From contig QYRS01000003.1 in NCBI GenBank assembly GCA_006503535.1, positions 2,356,001 to 2,420,000 of the forward strand: a stretch of DNA of 64,000 nucleotides. Reading direction: 5' to 3'. The notes under the pieces are model-generated. The model was not told the DNA's origin, did not search any database, and worked only from the letters and a program-made list of their open reading frames with translations. The translations under genes were made by a program, and so were the position numbers. Below, piece by piece: positions 1-13,800 of this stretch; position 1 is the first letter of the stretch; each line of letters opens with the position of its first letter. Source of the stretch: Arthrinium phaeospermum. Lineage: Eukaryota > Ascomycota > Sordariomycetes > Amphisphaeriales > Apiosporaceae.

Positions 1-3000
1 CTCATCGTATGTGTGGCCAGTCACTGTGGCCATAACCACTGGCCTTCCTCCATTCCAACAGCTCCCCTAGTCGGAGCGACAATTTCAGTGGCAACATTAT
101 CGTTGAACTTGAAACTGCCACTCGCTGAATGGGATAGGCCAGCATAATTCGGAGCACTTACATCCCGCCGTATCGCATTCGCCAGACACTCCACAGAGCG
201 ACTATGTACCCAGTACATAGGCTCTAAGTATCTCGAAGGTGCGAGTCAGTGAGCAGAAGTGTGATAGATAGACACACCACTTCCCTATCGTCTTGCGGGG
301 AATATGATATGCCGGCACTTGGGAATCCCTTATGCCGTGCCAGCTATCGTTCGAGGCCGGAGCGTTTTGAAACAATCGGCTTCTCCCCGCAGCAGCGTGT
401 CACCTCGGCGGCCAAACAAGTTTCGAAACATCTCACTTCCAGATAAGAGACGCCTTGACTGCGCATTGTATAGCATGACCTATTATATGGGAGCGAAGTG
501 CATACCTACGCATTGCGCACAGCAGGTAGCGCGCCCCGGGTCCGGAATCGTGCAAACCGCCGTACTTGACTCGACCCCGTCCCGACCGGGGACCCATCTT
601 CCGAGATAGGTGGACCAGAGCAGCTCGAAGCATGAGAATGGGACAGCAACCCAGAAACCAATCTCATCATTCAAACTACCAAAGAGCCACCACGATACAT
701 CAAGCTCGGTCTCATGATTCTGTCGAAACGGAGGATGAGATGTGAAAGCAGCGTGGAATGAAAGGTAGCCGTTCCCATCACATTCATGCGTCGTCTTTGC
801 CCCAAACTATCGTGAGGCCCAAAATAGAGGCTCCTCTTTTAAGAAGGTTTCGCGAAGTCTTGATCGGCAGCTTGAAGATATGCACAGTGATGGCGGGTTC
901 CAGGGTACGGGTCCAACGCACGCTCACGGGACGACGCAAAGGGGCCACTTGGCTGCTCTGCCGGTCAACCGAGCGGTGGGTTGAAATGCGCTGAAAGACC
1001 CACGTTATAGCTGTCCGGTACCCTTGCGGGATTCCCGTTACCTCACTGTACAGCCAAGCATTGCGGTGCAGTTACGGCGGCCGGTATGACGAGGTCTAGC
1101 CAGCTCCAGCAACTAGGTGTGCGCACAAGGGCCAACGCCACCTAGCAAGAACCCTGGCTGCAGTAATGCAGGTTCCGAGCCCGAGCGGACGAGCTGACGT
1201 TGGAGATGAAAATCGTAATGCGCAGGGTGCGAGGTTGCGAAAAGCGCGGCACGGGGCGAACAGACATTCTTTAATAAGGCTTGAAACGCCAAACGTCTGA
1301 TGATGGTGCCCCCGCCTTACCGGCCGCCCTCCCCTCGCTGTTGGGCTACGGAGGCCCTCCCCGCACTGCATTGATCACACAGGTCGTCACCACCCGGAAG
1401 AGATCCTGGTTCGGCGAATTGGCCGCAGCTAATCGGTTGCATGGTTGGCATTCCCACTGGACGGTGAGCCTGCAGGTCAAAAAGGAAAGGACCGCTGGCG
1501 AGGCAGGCGACGACGGTGTGCTGACGCACTGCTACCGTCGCATATCACAATTGCTTGTGGGGGGCTGGACGACGATGTTGTTGTTCTACGGCCGTGCCTG
1601 CACAATTGTTTTCTTTGTATGAGATGTGTACCTATCCTATCATTCTTCCGATGCAGGAGGCGAGAGCGGTAGGCCATTGTGTTCGATGATGAGTAAACCT
1701 TCCAGAATGGCGTTGTGTCCCTCGGTATCAAAGTGACGAAGACAGTTATGAAACGAGGGCCAAAGACAAGAACCAAGCCATCGTGATCACACTGCGCCTC
1801 ACTTCGATCTAAGGAGCAAGGGCGCGCCATCTGTTGGGGAGATAGCCCAGACGGGTTACCTACCGACCATGTCCCTTACTTGATGCTTCAACCTTGGCTA
1901 GCTGATGGAGAGAGTCGCGAAGGGTGTTGGTTGTTCATCATCGTTCACGTAGGGGATGACGATCCCGTCCGTTGTTGTTCTGGCTAGGCAGTGATGGTCA
2001 GTCGTCCGGTCAGTCGTGGGCGCCATTGATTACTTCACGGCAATAAACCTCATGCCTGGCAATGGGTGAAACCAGCAGGTGCGCCTCATGTCTAGTTGGA
2101 TGACAAGCGGTCGCTTGGCACGGCGTAGACAAGGCTACATATGTAGCTAAAGCATAGAGCTGCTGTATCACGAGGCATGCGATGGCGGGATCAGAAGCGG
2201 GATGTTGGTTGCTGGTTCGTCCTTTTAGGTTGGTCCTGTGATCGGATCTGCCCATGATCTAAAATAGTTACCATGCGGTCGGAGCTGCTTAGTACAAAAC
2301 CTAGAAGTTCTGTCAATACTGAAGTGCAACTCTAATGAAGTTAGCAAAGGGGTAGGCGTGAAGGTTTTCAACGGTCGGGTCGAGACTCGAGACCCTGGAT
2401 TACAGCATCGTCTTCAATAGCCCTAACCAATTGATCTAAGAAAACGCGATCTTTGGACCCTCGGGTGGTGGAAACCTTATTGAGATTGGCGATCCTGGAT
2501 AACGATAGCAATCTATCGGCATCTGGCTCAATGTTCGGTTCGAACCGAGATATGTCGTGAATTGGCTACATCTTCACGAGTCAGTTCCGGTGTGAGCAAT
2601 GGAGGGGCAGCGGGGGGCAGCTAATGGCGGGTTATGCCTAGGCGAGCCCGACGACTCCATCTGATAAACTATTGATATGAACTTCCTATAACGAGCCCAT
2701 CTTCCGTTGAGCGTCACACTCTGTTGACCGAAGCCTGAATTGCGTTTTGCGTTTTACACCAGCAGTGCATATACTCGGGCTCACGTGTGGTGAGTGATTG
2801 GGTAGGCCCAGCTTGCTTGGCGTCGTGCGCTTTAAGTGCAATTTTAAGGTTGTACTCTATCACTTGGATGCCATGCCATCTATGACGAAGACCCCTGCCC
2901 CGTTCAGGCCAATGGCGACGATCCTGCTGGGCACACGGTTTTTCCGGGGCTTCCTTTTTGCTGGCCTCGCGGTTTTTCCACCATCGAACGAAGAACTGGC

Positions 3001-3447
3001 TGCTGGCCTGATGGAGCAGGTTACATCGGCCGATTATCGATATATCGAGTGAAATTGCCCCGGCAGTCGGAGTGCGTGCCAATCGCAGCTGGGTGGGCCG
3101 GCAAACATTGGGGGAACCCAGCCGATAATGGTGCTGAGCTGGTCGACTATCGCACTTCGCAATGTAATCAACCGACTGCACACTTCATTTTCCGCGGGGC
3201 GCCGGCCCAACAGATCGTGAAAAGGAAGGTAGAGCGGGCGAGTGGGTGCGTGGGTATGTTGGGTAGGTAGATGAATGGATGTCGAGATCGACTACAAAAG
3301 GGATGCCATCCTCGCCTCTTCCAGATGCTATTGTTTGTGCCTGCTGTTTCTGTAGGTCATCCGCATCCGCACCAGCAGCACCGTTGAGACCCGACGCATC
3401 AGCAGCCAAGCCCTTTGAACCAGGTCCAACCCTCAATCGAGATCGCC
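1..3447. other. Gene-free stretch and promoter side of the 3.4 kb gene
   Basis: No open frame here has splice signals or a recognisable protein family; the frames present are short and overlap on both strands. A perfect 14-bp palindrome built on TTCGAA lies at 2535-2548. The last 200 bases should hold the promoter and 5' leader of the secreted enzyme gene that follows. Confidence 0.5.
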
Positions 3448-4961
3448 ATGAAGTATACCATCAGCAACTTCGCGGCCTCTGCTGCCCTTGTCGGCAGTGC
3501 GCTGGCGGCGAGCGGCGACTTCAACGTCCTGACCATGAACGTGGCCGGGCTTCCGGAGATCCTGCAAGGCAACGATGTCCCGGGTGACAAGACGGTCAAC
3601 TCCAAGACGATGGGGTCCAAATTCTCCGAGTATAACTACGATATGATCCACGTGCAAGAAGTAAGAGCCCCCGTCCATCTGCCGCCACACAGAGAAAGCC
3701 ATGCGACTAACCACGCGGCTAGGACTTCAACTACCACGCGGCCATTTACGAGACCGACAACCACCCATACCGGAGTGCCACGTCCGGGGGTGTGCCTTTC
3801 GGGAGTGGACTCAACTCCCTGAGCGTATGTGATTCCCACGATCCCTAAGCGAGCCCTGTTGCATGGGGCAGATCAGCACTAACACGGCGCGATCAGACCA
3901 AGTACTTCTTCAACTACAACCGCGTCAAGTGGAACGTTTGCTCTAACGCCTCCGGTGCTGATTGCCTGACGCCCAAAGGTTTCACCTTCAGTGAGTGGCT
4001 TGCACGCCTCCCAACTCAGCTCAACCCAACCAAGACTGACAAGTTTGTGCTACCAGTGCGAGTCCAGGTGGACGAGGGCATCTACGTAGACTTCTACAAC
4101 CTCCACGCAGATGCTGGTACCGAGCCGGATGACCTGAAGGCTCGTGCTGCCAACCTGAAGCAGGTTGCCGATTACATCGACGTGAACAGCATTGGTAACG
4201 CTGTCGTCGTCTTCGGCGATACCAACAGCCGGTACTCGCGCACGGCCGACGCCATCCGGGTGTTCGGTACCCAGAATGGTTTGACCGACACATGGGTCGA
4301 GCTGATCCGCAACGGCGTCGTGCCCACGGAGGAGAGCCTGTGCGACAACCCGTCGACGACCAACTACTGCGAGACGGTCGACAAGATCCTGTACCGCGCC
4401 GGTGCTACCGTTGACCTGAAGGCCACCTACTGGAACTACGAGAGCACCAAGTTCCTCCAGGCCGACGGCAACATCCTTTCGGACCACAACCCCATCACCG
4501 CCAACTTCACCTACAACCCGGGCACCACCCTTCGCCAGTCCGACTTCTGGGGCGGCCCCTGGGGCAACTGGTTCAGCGACGTGCCCAAGCTGGCGACTCT
4601 CACCAAGCCCAAGGCCACGGCCCTCACCGTCCGCGGCGCCGACCGCCTCGACGGCGTCAGCGTTACGCTGGCCGACGGCACCACCTTTACCCACGGTGGC
4701 TCCGGCGGCACCGCCGCGACGCTCTCCCTGGAGGCTAACGAGTTCTGGACCGGCGCGGTGCTGTGCCAGGGCCAGAAGAACAACCACACCCGCAACTTCT
4801 ACATCAAGGCTACTACGAGCACGGGGCGCTCCGTCGAGGCCGGCAAGACCACGTCGGACTGCTTGACCTCGACCGCCCCGGCCGGGTGGCAGATCGTCGG
4901 ATTCATGGGTCAGGACGGCGACGAGATGGACCAGCTCGCGTTTGTCTATGCTCCTCAGTAG
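3448..4961 (+). CDS. Secreted endonuclease/exonuclease/phosphatase-fold enzyme with C-terminal jacalin-like lectin domain
   Basis: Exons 3448-3660, 3723-3824, 3897-3990 and 4057-4961 join to 437 aa; all three introns have good GT/AG ends. Residues 1-20 form a signal peptide ending SALA, so the protein is probably secreted. Residues about 24-290 carry the metal-dependent phosphodiesterase fold shared by DNase I and sphingomyelinases: NVLTMNVAGLP near the N-terminus, the HVQED glutamate, GDTNSR and the terminal LSDHNPI. After a short linker, the last 140 residues look like a jacalin lectin: GGPWGNWF, GGSGGT and IVGFMGQDGDEMDQL. The fold is known to cut phosphodiesters; whether this member attacks nucleic acid or phospholipid cannot be read from the sequence. 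The lectin tail suggests tethering to a glycan surface (inference). The start is the only ATG that gives the signal peptide. Confidence 0.88.
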
Positions 4962-7801
4962 AGACAAAGGGGCTGACGGACAATCTGGCTTTCCTGAACA
5001 CACATACCATAATTAATATCAAACCTCACCTAATTCGCATAATACACGACTCCATGATCATGAACGCAGATATGCATATCTATTCTGAAAGTCCTATCCT
5101 TACCTTGTCGTCTCCTATGCGATCTGTTCTCCCTCGCCGTACACGTTGCATGGGGAAAGACTCTTCGACTAGTCCATGTTACTGTACACTCTGATCTCAT
5201 CACGGATACACCTTACTTTTTGAGCTTAAGGGGCACTAATCTGGAAAATGCGGTACTCTCACCGCAGATGCCAACCTTAAGATCTTGCATTAAGGTGTCC
5301 CCATGCATCGATCGATGACGGGCCACGGAACGGGAAGGACCCGTGGTTTGAGAGGCAAAGTTCCTTCTTTTCCCAACCAAGGCAGAAAGCCCCGAAGCAG
5401 AGCCCCCACGACCGGTCTTGTTAGTTGCATGTAGTTAGCAGCAGCAGAAGCAGCAGCAACCGTGCTTGGAGTGAGAGTTCAAGATCATACCTAAGCAAAC
5501 AAGATTCAAAAGCAAAAACCGTGGCTACTCTATCGTCCAGGGCTGAAAGTAAAAGCTCCGACCGGCGGCGGCGCCAATGCAGGCACTTGTTGAAGAACCT
5601 AAATACATGCACCTTACAGAGCACGCGACGTATCAGAGGGCGTCATTCCGGGGCCTTTAGTAATGAGATCTCGACCGAAAAGTGGAAAACGCGACGAGCC
5701 ACCGTTCCTTAGCGGGCGGCTCAGTCGAGACGGACTGCTGTTCCTTGGGTCGATTCAGCTTCTCTGCATGCACCTTTTGAGCAGATTCTGCTTGCTTTTT
5801 CCGGTGCCTTTCGGCGTGGTTGTCTGGAGCAACAACCAACCAACCAGCCAGCTAGTTGCCATTTTCTGATCATCATCGTGGATCTGGCTGCTGCTACGAC
5901 TGATAGACGCCGGCGCGCCGATGGCCCAGCACTAGTAGCTCCTGCTCAGCTCACGTAAGGCTGATGAGATCCAGCAGAGCTGGCCAGCGTATGATGCGGA
6001 TTTGGCGATGTGCTCTCTTTCCTCAATGCATCCAATAAGGTATGTGCGAGTGTTTCATTCGGTAGTGGAGGAACCGCCCCCTCCCCTCCCCCTACGTCGA
6101 TCATGCCTAGTTCCTGAACAGTGTCTGAGTGCAAGTGTGTGCATACGAACCCTAATACTGTTTCGCCATGCGCATCTATCCGCATTCAGTATAGGTATGC
6201 ATGTACGCATACTCGTGGGACAATGACTGACATCGCGCATGCTGGGTTTGCTTTGCTTTGCCATATCCGCTTTTGCTGCCATACGTACTTGGAGATGTAA
6301 TGTAATGCAGGCTGTCCTGCATTGCTTGACCTGAGAAAGCAAGAAGAAAGGTAAAAAGGGTCGCCTGAAACTCGCATAACTTATTCTCCGAGCGGGCAAC
6401 CAGTTGAGACACACGGAATTAGACACACGGAACTACACACTTACCTACAGTACATACACCCGCCTGGTCCTCCGTCTCTGGCAGCGGCCCATCCCGGTCA
6501 CAATTTTCCGTCCGTCATCATGCAACGCTCGACGGGGATAATGGAATTGCTGGTGGTGGTAAGCAACAAGTGCCCTCCCTCCAAGAATAGCTGCGCAAAG
6601 GAAATGGAAAGGGGTCCCCGCCCCTAAGGGTGCCGCCCTACATCCTAAGTCGGCGCGCGGCTTGATATCGAAATTGGCCCGGCGTGGGTAGTGGCGGGCT
6701 GGCAGATCTCGCCAGGGCTAACCGGTACAGAAGCCAAGGCAAGTGTAAAAGAAGGTACATGCCGGGTACGTGGTAGAAGTCGCCGCCGGTTCGCAATCTT
6801 GTATAGTAAAGGAATAGTTCGCAAAGATCGCAAGATCGTGGCAAGCCACCTCCTATAGCAGTGCTTCCATCCAACTTCTAGCGGGCCTTCTCTTTGGGAG
6901 ATACCGGCGCCTCCTTTAGCGACTGGACCGGCGCTAACGCTCGCCATGATTTGCCCTCGGTCTTCCGATCTGACGAACGGGCGACGAGCGGGGGCGCCCC
7001 TGCAAGGGCAGAGAGGAAGCGCGGGATCAGAACCTACATTTCCGGTGGCCTCCCCAGTGTCCTACTGTATCGGCCATCGTATGAAAAGCTGGCGGTCATC
7101 GTGATGACGTGGATTGGTTGGATGGATGGGGGGGCCGACTAGTCAACAGTCGACCGACTTTAGATTGCCACCAGCACCGCCCCGGCGGCAGTGAGGTTAG
7201 GCCAACTGGCTAACTTACATAGTCTACCTGCTAGGAGTGCTAAGCCGCAACCGTACCTTGGACCGACACAACACCAAAGACCTGGTGCTATGGTAAGATT
7301 GTGGAAGAGGAGGAGGCTTGCTGCGGCGCGCTGAAAGTATTAAATAGAAGACTGCCAACCTTGATTCCCTTATGCTAGCATTGCTTGATTGATGGAGTAT
7401 AGGCGCGCTCTCTCCCCTTTGCCGCCCAGCAATACAGACGAATGGTAAGATCTGACAGCGATGAATGTCAAAAACGGATCGGACCTTTCCTGCTCTTTTC
7501 TTTTCCCCTATTGCCTTTGCCAGGCTGTGGGGAAAACGCAGATGTGGCCAAGCTAGCTCAGATATCGATCTTGACAGACCCAAATATCAGAATACCACAC
7601 CCCATGCAAGCTGTAGTAAACGACGATGGCGGATTCTAGAAAAGTGTACCTTAAAGTTTGACTCTTAATCAAGTATGGCCTATTTGCTGTACGGTGACCT
7701 AAGTTGTATAAACAGCGCTTTAGACTTAAGTTCTGTGATATTACGAGATTTACAAAAATAGACTCAGCGACGTAACATGGCCGAGATTGACAAAAATGAA
7801 C
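4962..7801. other. Gene-free stretch between the secreted enzyme and tRNA-Tyr
   Basis: This holds the 3' UTR of the preceding gene and then no supportable gene. A short CAG/CAA-rich run lies near 5436-5460. Open frames are short and overlap on both strands without splice context. Confidence 0.45.
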
Positions 7802-7886
7802 TCTCCCGAGCCGGATTTGAACCGGCGACCTGTGGATTACAAGTAACAATTACAGTCCATCGCTCTGCCAACTGAGCTATCAAGAG
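7802..7886 (-). tRNA. tRNA-Tyr (GUA anticodon) with a 12-nt intron
   Basis: Read on the minus strand, the 85 nt fold as a complete tRNA. The 7-bp acceptor begins with C1 paired to G72, as in eukaryotic tRNA-Tyr, with discriminator A. The D arm is GCTC/GAGC, the anticodon loop CTGTAAT gives GUA, and the T arm is GCCGG-TTCAAAT-CCGGC. A 12-nt intron sits one base 3' of the anticodon, the standard position, leaving a 73-nt mature body. The outermost anticodon-stem pair appears to be an A-C mismatch. It stands alone, with no other tRNA nearby. Confidence 0.95.
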
Positions 7887-10800
7887 CTTGTGCTTATTGA
7901 TGGTGACTTGAGCGCTTATCGTAGACTATAGTCTGGAAGCCAGATCGGTACGTCTTGGTGCGATGCTTTTCCGTAGGTGTGAGTGGATAGAGTTGTAGAA
8001 CAACCTGTCTGATTCGTTCGAGGTATAGCTGTTAGCTGCCCATACATAAGGTACTAGTAACAGCTTTTCTGTGCGGGACTGGCCGCTCGAATTGACTTCT
8101 TTTTTTCCTTTATTTTTTATTTTTATCTTGCTTCTTTGTCACCTCATCTGCTTTCCCTTTTAACCGGCTGGGCTGTTGGTGGTCGATGGTGGGCCTGGGA
8201 ATTCCGGACTACGGCGACTTAGCGGAGATTGAGGACGTCTAGCGACCTGGCTGTACCAAACTGCTGGGTCGTTGGCCCGGGACGAACAGCAGAACGAGCA
8301 GGTAGCAGCAGCCCACTGGCCAGGAGGTAGGAAGAGGCGGCGATGCGATGGCAACTTTTGATTGCAACGCCTGAGCAGGGGCCAGGAGCCGGGGAGCTTG
8401 AGAGCTGCAGCCGAAAGGAAGTGAGGCTGTGTTGCTGCGCGAGGCGGTAATCGCATCTCAAAAATCGAACAAACACGACTTATGGCTGACACCTGTCTGG
8501 AGCTACGTCTTCAGAGGCTTTCTTACTTCTTTCTGCATGTCTTCTGCGCATGTTTAAGAGGCTGAGGCTGTCTCATGGCCATGCATGCTCTTTAGCTTGC
8601 ACATCGTAATGACAGCCTTGTGAAACATAGTAAAGTCGCCATCATTCGTAACTTGCCTCTGTGTGTGTTGCGTAATACCTAGTCGCATAGCCCTAGAGTT
8701 GCTCGCCCCCCGTGCATGAATGTGATATCACCACCATCTTCTGAGCATGGGATGACGGAGGGCTATCACGACTGACCACTTGGACCAAACAAGCAACTGG
8801 AATCAGGAACGAAGGACGTGCATATACGCACGGTGGATGGAGAAAGAGAGGTATGCATGTAACCTAGGTACCAAAGAGACCCAATTGCCAATTCCAACGG
8901 GGACCCGCGGTCGGCAATATCGGAGGTAGATTTATTGGTAGCCTGCAGCGCGGCGTTCCTGAATTGAAGGATGAAAGGATGCGATGCCAAGCCGAGGTGT
9001 GACGGGCAAGTCAAGTTGGTTGGGGATCTCTGTTGGGGGTACATACATCTTACTGTAGAGCTTGGAGCGTGGGTGGTGTGGGTTGCCAGGTTGTTGCGAC
9101 TGGCGCGTGGGAGGTGGTCTGGAGACTCTGGAGTCAGCCTGGACCGAGTGGACTCTCTCTCTTTCTCTTCTGCCCTTTGGTAGTTGGCCGATGTAGAGAC
9201 GAAATTCTTCAGACGATCCTCCGTCTGGATTCTTGAGGTTCTTCCGTGGAAAGATCTCGGGTGTACCTCTTGGTGATGGCCCAATTGGGTAGAAGATCGG
9301 TCGCTCATCATTTCGCTCGTTCAAGTAGCTACAAGCACCTTGGCACCCAGCAACCCGCGGCGCTGGCCGCTTGGCTCCCTGGCGTCTCGAGCAGCACAAG
9401 GAACGTCATCGTAAACATCTCTTGTGACAGTGCCACAAATGGCGGGGATGATTCGGCAGTCTCATCAGTCTCGACTTTGAGCGCAGAGGCCAGGCACCGC
9501 CATTAAGCAGGCATCAAGGAGAATATCAAATGCTGATTGCTCTAGAGCGGCGGGGAAGGATGCCTGGATGCATTGTGCATGGGATGCAAAGTGACAGTGC
9601 CTTATCATGGCAGCATGGTGCCCAGAAGGTGCCTGCGCGTAAGCAGTGTGATACGCACCTTTCCCACCACCATCCGGGGCGGCACACCCCACCATGTGAG
9701 ATTCATCAGCACTGCTGCCAAGATGCCGAAACCAATGTGTTGCTGTTTCTGGTTCTCTGTCTCTCAAGATTCGTTTGGTGGAGTACGGAGCCTGGGAGAG
9801 AGTCTCCATAATATGGATGAATTATGTACAAGTATGCATGGTAGGGCAGGACATGCAGACATGCCTGAGGTCGAATACCTACGATGATTGGCCTTGGCTA
9901 ATCAGTATACCGCAACGGTTGAGTATGCTGCTTCTGCTGTTGTGTCTTCGTGTCCTGTGGCGAGTGGCTGGCTGGGAAGCTGACCGGTGCATCGCAACAC
10001 GCAGTGTAACTCAATATCAGGTACCCGTCTGCCCGTTTTCCAGGCTTGAGCCGGCCGCATGCAAGAGGGCGTGCGTGCATGCTGCGATAACCGAGGCCGC
10101 TCAAGGCGGTCGGTCTAATTGGGTCTGGCCATATACAATCATCGCATTCTTCTGCCAGGTACGAGAAATGACTTGATGCACTGCATTGGCATTGTAGACA
10201 GTCGGGACGTTCAAGCTCCACGATACGAAGACCCAGGGTGAAGGAACCTCGTGCTCATCAGTGTGATCTTGGCCTCAAAGGCCCGATGAGATGAACGCGC
10301 GGCGCCAATTGACGAATGATAAGTCTGGGACCTTATTTGTTCGACTTTTGGTAGGCGTTATAGTCTTACCTCCATCCTACCCAAAAGAGAAGAGACACTG
10401 GAAGCGCAATCGTATAGCAAGGAACGAATCGAAAGGTAATAACATCATTTTGGAGTTCTCATTGGCCATGCTTTTCTCTCGACCTTTAACCGCACAGACA
10501 GAGAGCCCCATCAGCCTCAATTCTTTAGCATGGGGCCACAGATGCAATGCAGGAAGACCAATATTGTGATTGCAAATGTGATCTGGATGCCCATTGGAAA
10601 ACAGATAAGCCCGTGGAGGGAGGAGATGCATGCTTGCAAAAGTACGTATTCTGCTTACATGACCTTAGTAATTGCGACTCTACCTGCGCAAGGTCGGCGA
10701 CCTATCTTGCTATGTACCATCACTGCTTGCATTGGGTCGACCCATTGGGATATCGGTCATGGTCCCGTCGAGATGTGAGTGGCACCTTTTTTTTTCTCTC

Positions 10801-13800
10801 TCTTTCGTGTGATTGAAAGATTTCGTTGACCCGGAAGCGAGCCGGGGTAGCATCGTGGCTGGGTAGCGTACCACCCACACCTGTTGGAGCTTCCCAAATC
10901 TGCACATAATCTACCACAGCTTGTCAGAGTCTGTACGCGCCCTACAATGCATGCAGAGTGCGCGTCGTACGTGACGGCAATTCCTGTCAGATCAGCGGGG
11001 CGTCCGGGAATTCGAGAGGAGGAGTCGGTAGTTTTGTGCTACCAGATGATAGGGTGCCACTCTCGTGAGAATTGGACGACATCTTTCTTGGATGCTAGCC
11101 TGGGAATATTAAGGTTTGATCCTAGGTCTCGCTAGTGGTAGTCTTTGAATATCTTTATTTTCGGTGCGGGCTTTCACCGTTCTCTCTGATTGCTTGCGCC
11201 CATTTGGCTATGCCCTCGGATGGAATGCCCGAGTCAGTGCATGGTTTGGCGCGCTGCCATTGAAAGGTACAGAGCAGGGAATGTAGACATATCGGCATCC
11301 CACTCGGTACCCATCGTTCGTCGCGAGGTCAACCGCGGCTAACACCGTTTGGAGTTGAGTTCTAGTCAAGAAACGTGTAGATAACGGGCAGCTTTATCGC
11401 GAAAGGTATCTCCCGTAGTCGTCTTATGAGATCGAATATGATATGCCATCAGCCGATGATCGACATATACCACTTGGGATCTGTTTAGGCGGTGGTGGTA
11501 AACCCCGGGGGTTAAAATCCTTAAAAGGCGAAGCAGCAGTGAGTCGGCGGGCCCCTTTCTATAAAATGGCTATATTTTATGATGATGTGATATATCTTCT
11601 CCCCTTCGTCCCTCCGCTCTTTCTCGAAGCGGCAGGTATGATGCCGATGCTATTGCGCTACTTATGGGCAAACCCCTCAATATGTTATGCTTTCGGTGGT
11701 TTTTTTTTCTTCGTCAGAATGTGATGCCTTCAATGAGTCCCCAGAAGGGAACAGGGACTGACCAGTAGACTGCCTGTTTATAGCGCCGACCCGCTCACTA
11801 CCGACTGCCGCGTGCAATTTGGTTTTTCTTCTTCTTCGTGCGGTGAGAGACCCGGTAAGAGCTACTGGTAAGAGGAGCGCCCAATGCAATGACCACGACC
11901 GTGCTCAGTGTCACGGGTCTTGGCTATAGTTCAACCGAAAGACGACTGGATAGGCATGTACATATGCTTGTACTTCAGATCAACAAAGCATGGCCCAGTC
12001 GAGTGTGATCTGGGTTCAGATGCGTCAAGAGAAGTATTGCTATTTGACATTGGATCGAATAGGAGATGCTATGACTTGATGAATACTCCGTACCTGAGTA
12101 ATAGATGCAAGGGTTCCAGTCGAGCGTGCGTCGAGGTTTCGCCTACAGCGACGTCAGAAGGAAGTAAATTGGCCTACGGCTACACAGCATAGCGCACACA
12201 CGCAGACGCACACACGCACCACACCTGGGCCGCCGGGCTAGTCAGCATCTAATCTTGGGTTGAATCGTTGGTTAAAAAAAAAACTTGGACCATCACGTCA
12301 GTCAGGGCACTAACTGTCATTTCGTCTCATCTCGCTTTTTTCCCATCCGTTTCTCGCTGCTTGCTTCATCCAGTCGTCGGTGAATCAACTAGCATTTCGT
12401 CATCGGCTTGGCCTTCTGTAAGTGAGACTCTTGCCTTTTTTCTCCATCGCCGGCTGTGGCCTCTGCGGTGTCATGGTCTCTGAGTCTCTCAAGCAGCTCG
12501 GAACAAATCCTGGCATGATGCCGAACTCTGACACATGCGCTGCGCATTGATCAAATTGCAGCTTGTCAACTCTGCACGAACCGGTGGCTAACAGCATCCC
12601 GGTTCCTTGCTCGGCACCATCCATGTGGGTTCACCATCTTTCTTTTCTCCAATTGATTCAACTTCTGTTGTAGTATGCTACATTACATGACCTGCCGTAG
12701 AGGATACGATTTGCACAACAGCTTTTTGCGCCCACGAAAGTAATGCAGCAGGCAAATGCAAGCTGCTCGTGTATGTACGCATGTGTCTACATTTGAATAA
12801 TCTAATTGATGTGTACATATGCATGATACGAGGTGGGTTTAATATGCAATTCAATATCAGGGCTTGCAACCCCCCATCTTTCACCAGCTCTTGCCAGACT
12901 TGCATACCTCCTTGCGTCTCCGGTTCTCGTCGTACATGGTGGTGACTGCGAGTGCGTGTGGCTGTCGAGTGATTTGATAGCTTCAGTCACCACAAAACCT
13001 TGCACTCCCTCTCTCCCCCTCTAAGTAAGTACCTAAGCCAAGCTTCAAGACTCCCTCTGCCCCTGCGACTACAAGCTGCACCCCTGACCAGACAAGCAAA
13101 AACCGTCAACCGTCGAACCCTTTTTTTCTTTCCTTTCCTCTTGCAGGACCTTGGTCTGTCAGATACATACATACTTTGCAAGCCCCTTGCAAGCGGCCAT
13201 GTCCTTGCCGTGGGTGTTCGGGGGCACTAGGCCGACTATCACGCTTCTGTGAAACCCGCCGTGCTCTTGCTCGTTGCTCATGCCGTGCAACAGTTGAAAA
13301 TCAACCGTGCGGGCGTTCGTAGCTGTTCTGGGTATTTTGGACATGGGCAGTAGGTACTGCAGGTTAGGGATAAGTCATCCCAGTCGTGAGTGACAAGGTA
13401 TTCTACCTACCTACTTGACCGATTCGGTCTCCCCCATCCTGCGGCCATACCTGATGAATAGAAGATCGTCGCTGGTTGAAGATTGGGCACACCCTGTTGT
13501 CTACCGCACGTTCGGCGCAATTGGGCAGATCTCGTGCGTCCGTCCGTTCGTGGAAGTTGTCATCAACGAGGAACCGTCGCGGCACAGGATACAGGCTACC
13601 TAACATACAGTGCTGTTTACTGGACAGCAATAGATCAGTCGGTCTTCCCAGAAGTCAGACTTCGCACCATCCCAGCAAGGCTTTTTCTGGCCACAAGCGT
13701 CCGCAAGTGGCGTTCAAGGTTATCCACCAACTCAGGCCCACTAACACCACAAGTACATCGGCGGGAAATAAATAGCACAGTTGGAGATAAGGTACCTGGC

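Noticed and set aside
4050..5003. 317-codon minus-strand frame
   Set aside because: Antisense of the secreted enzyme's last exon; composition reflects codon bias of the real gene.
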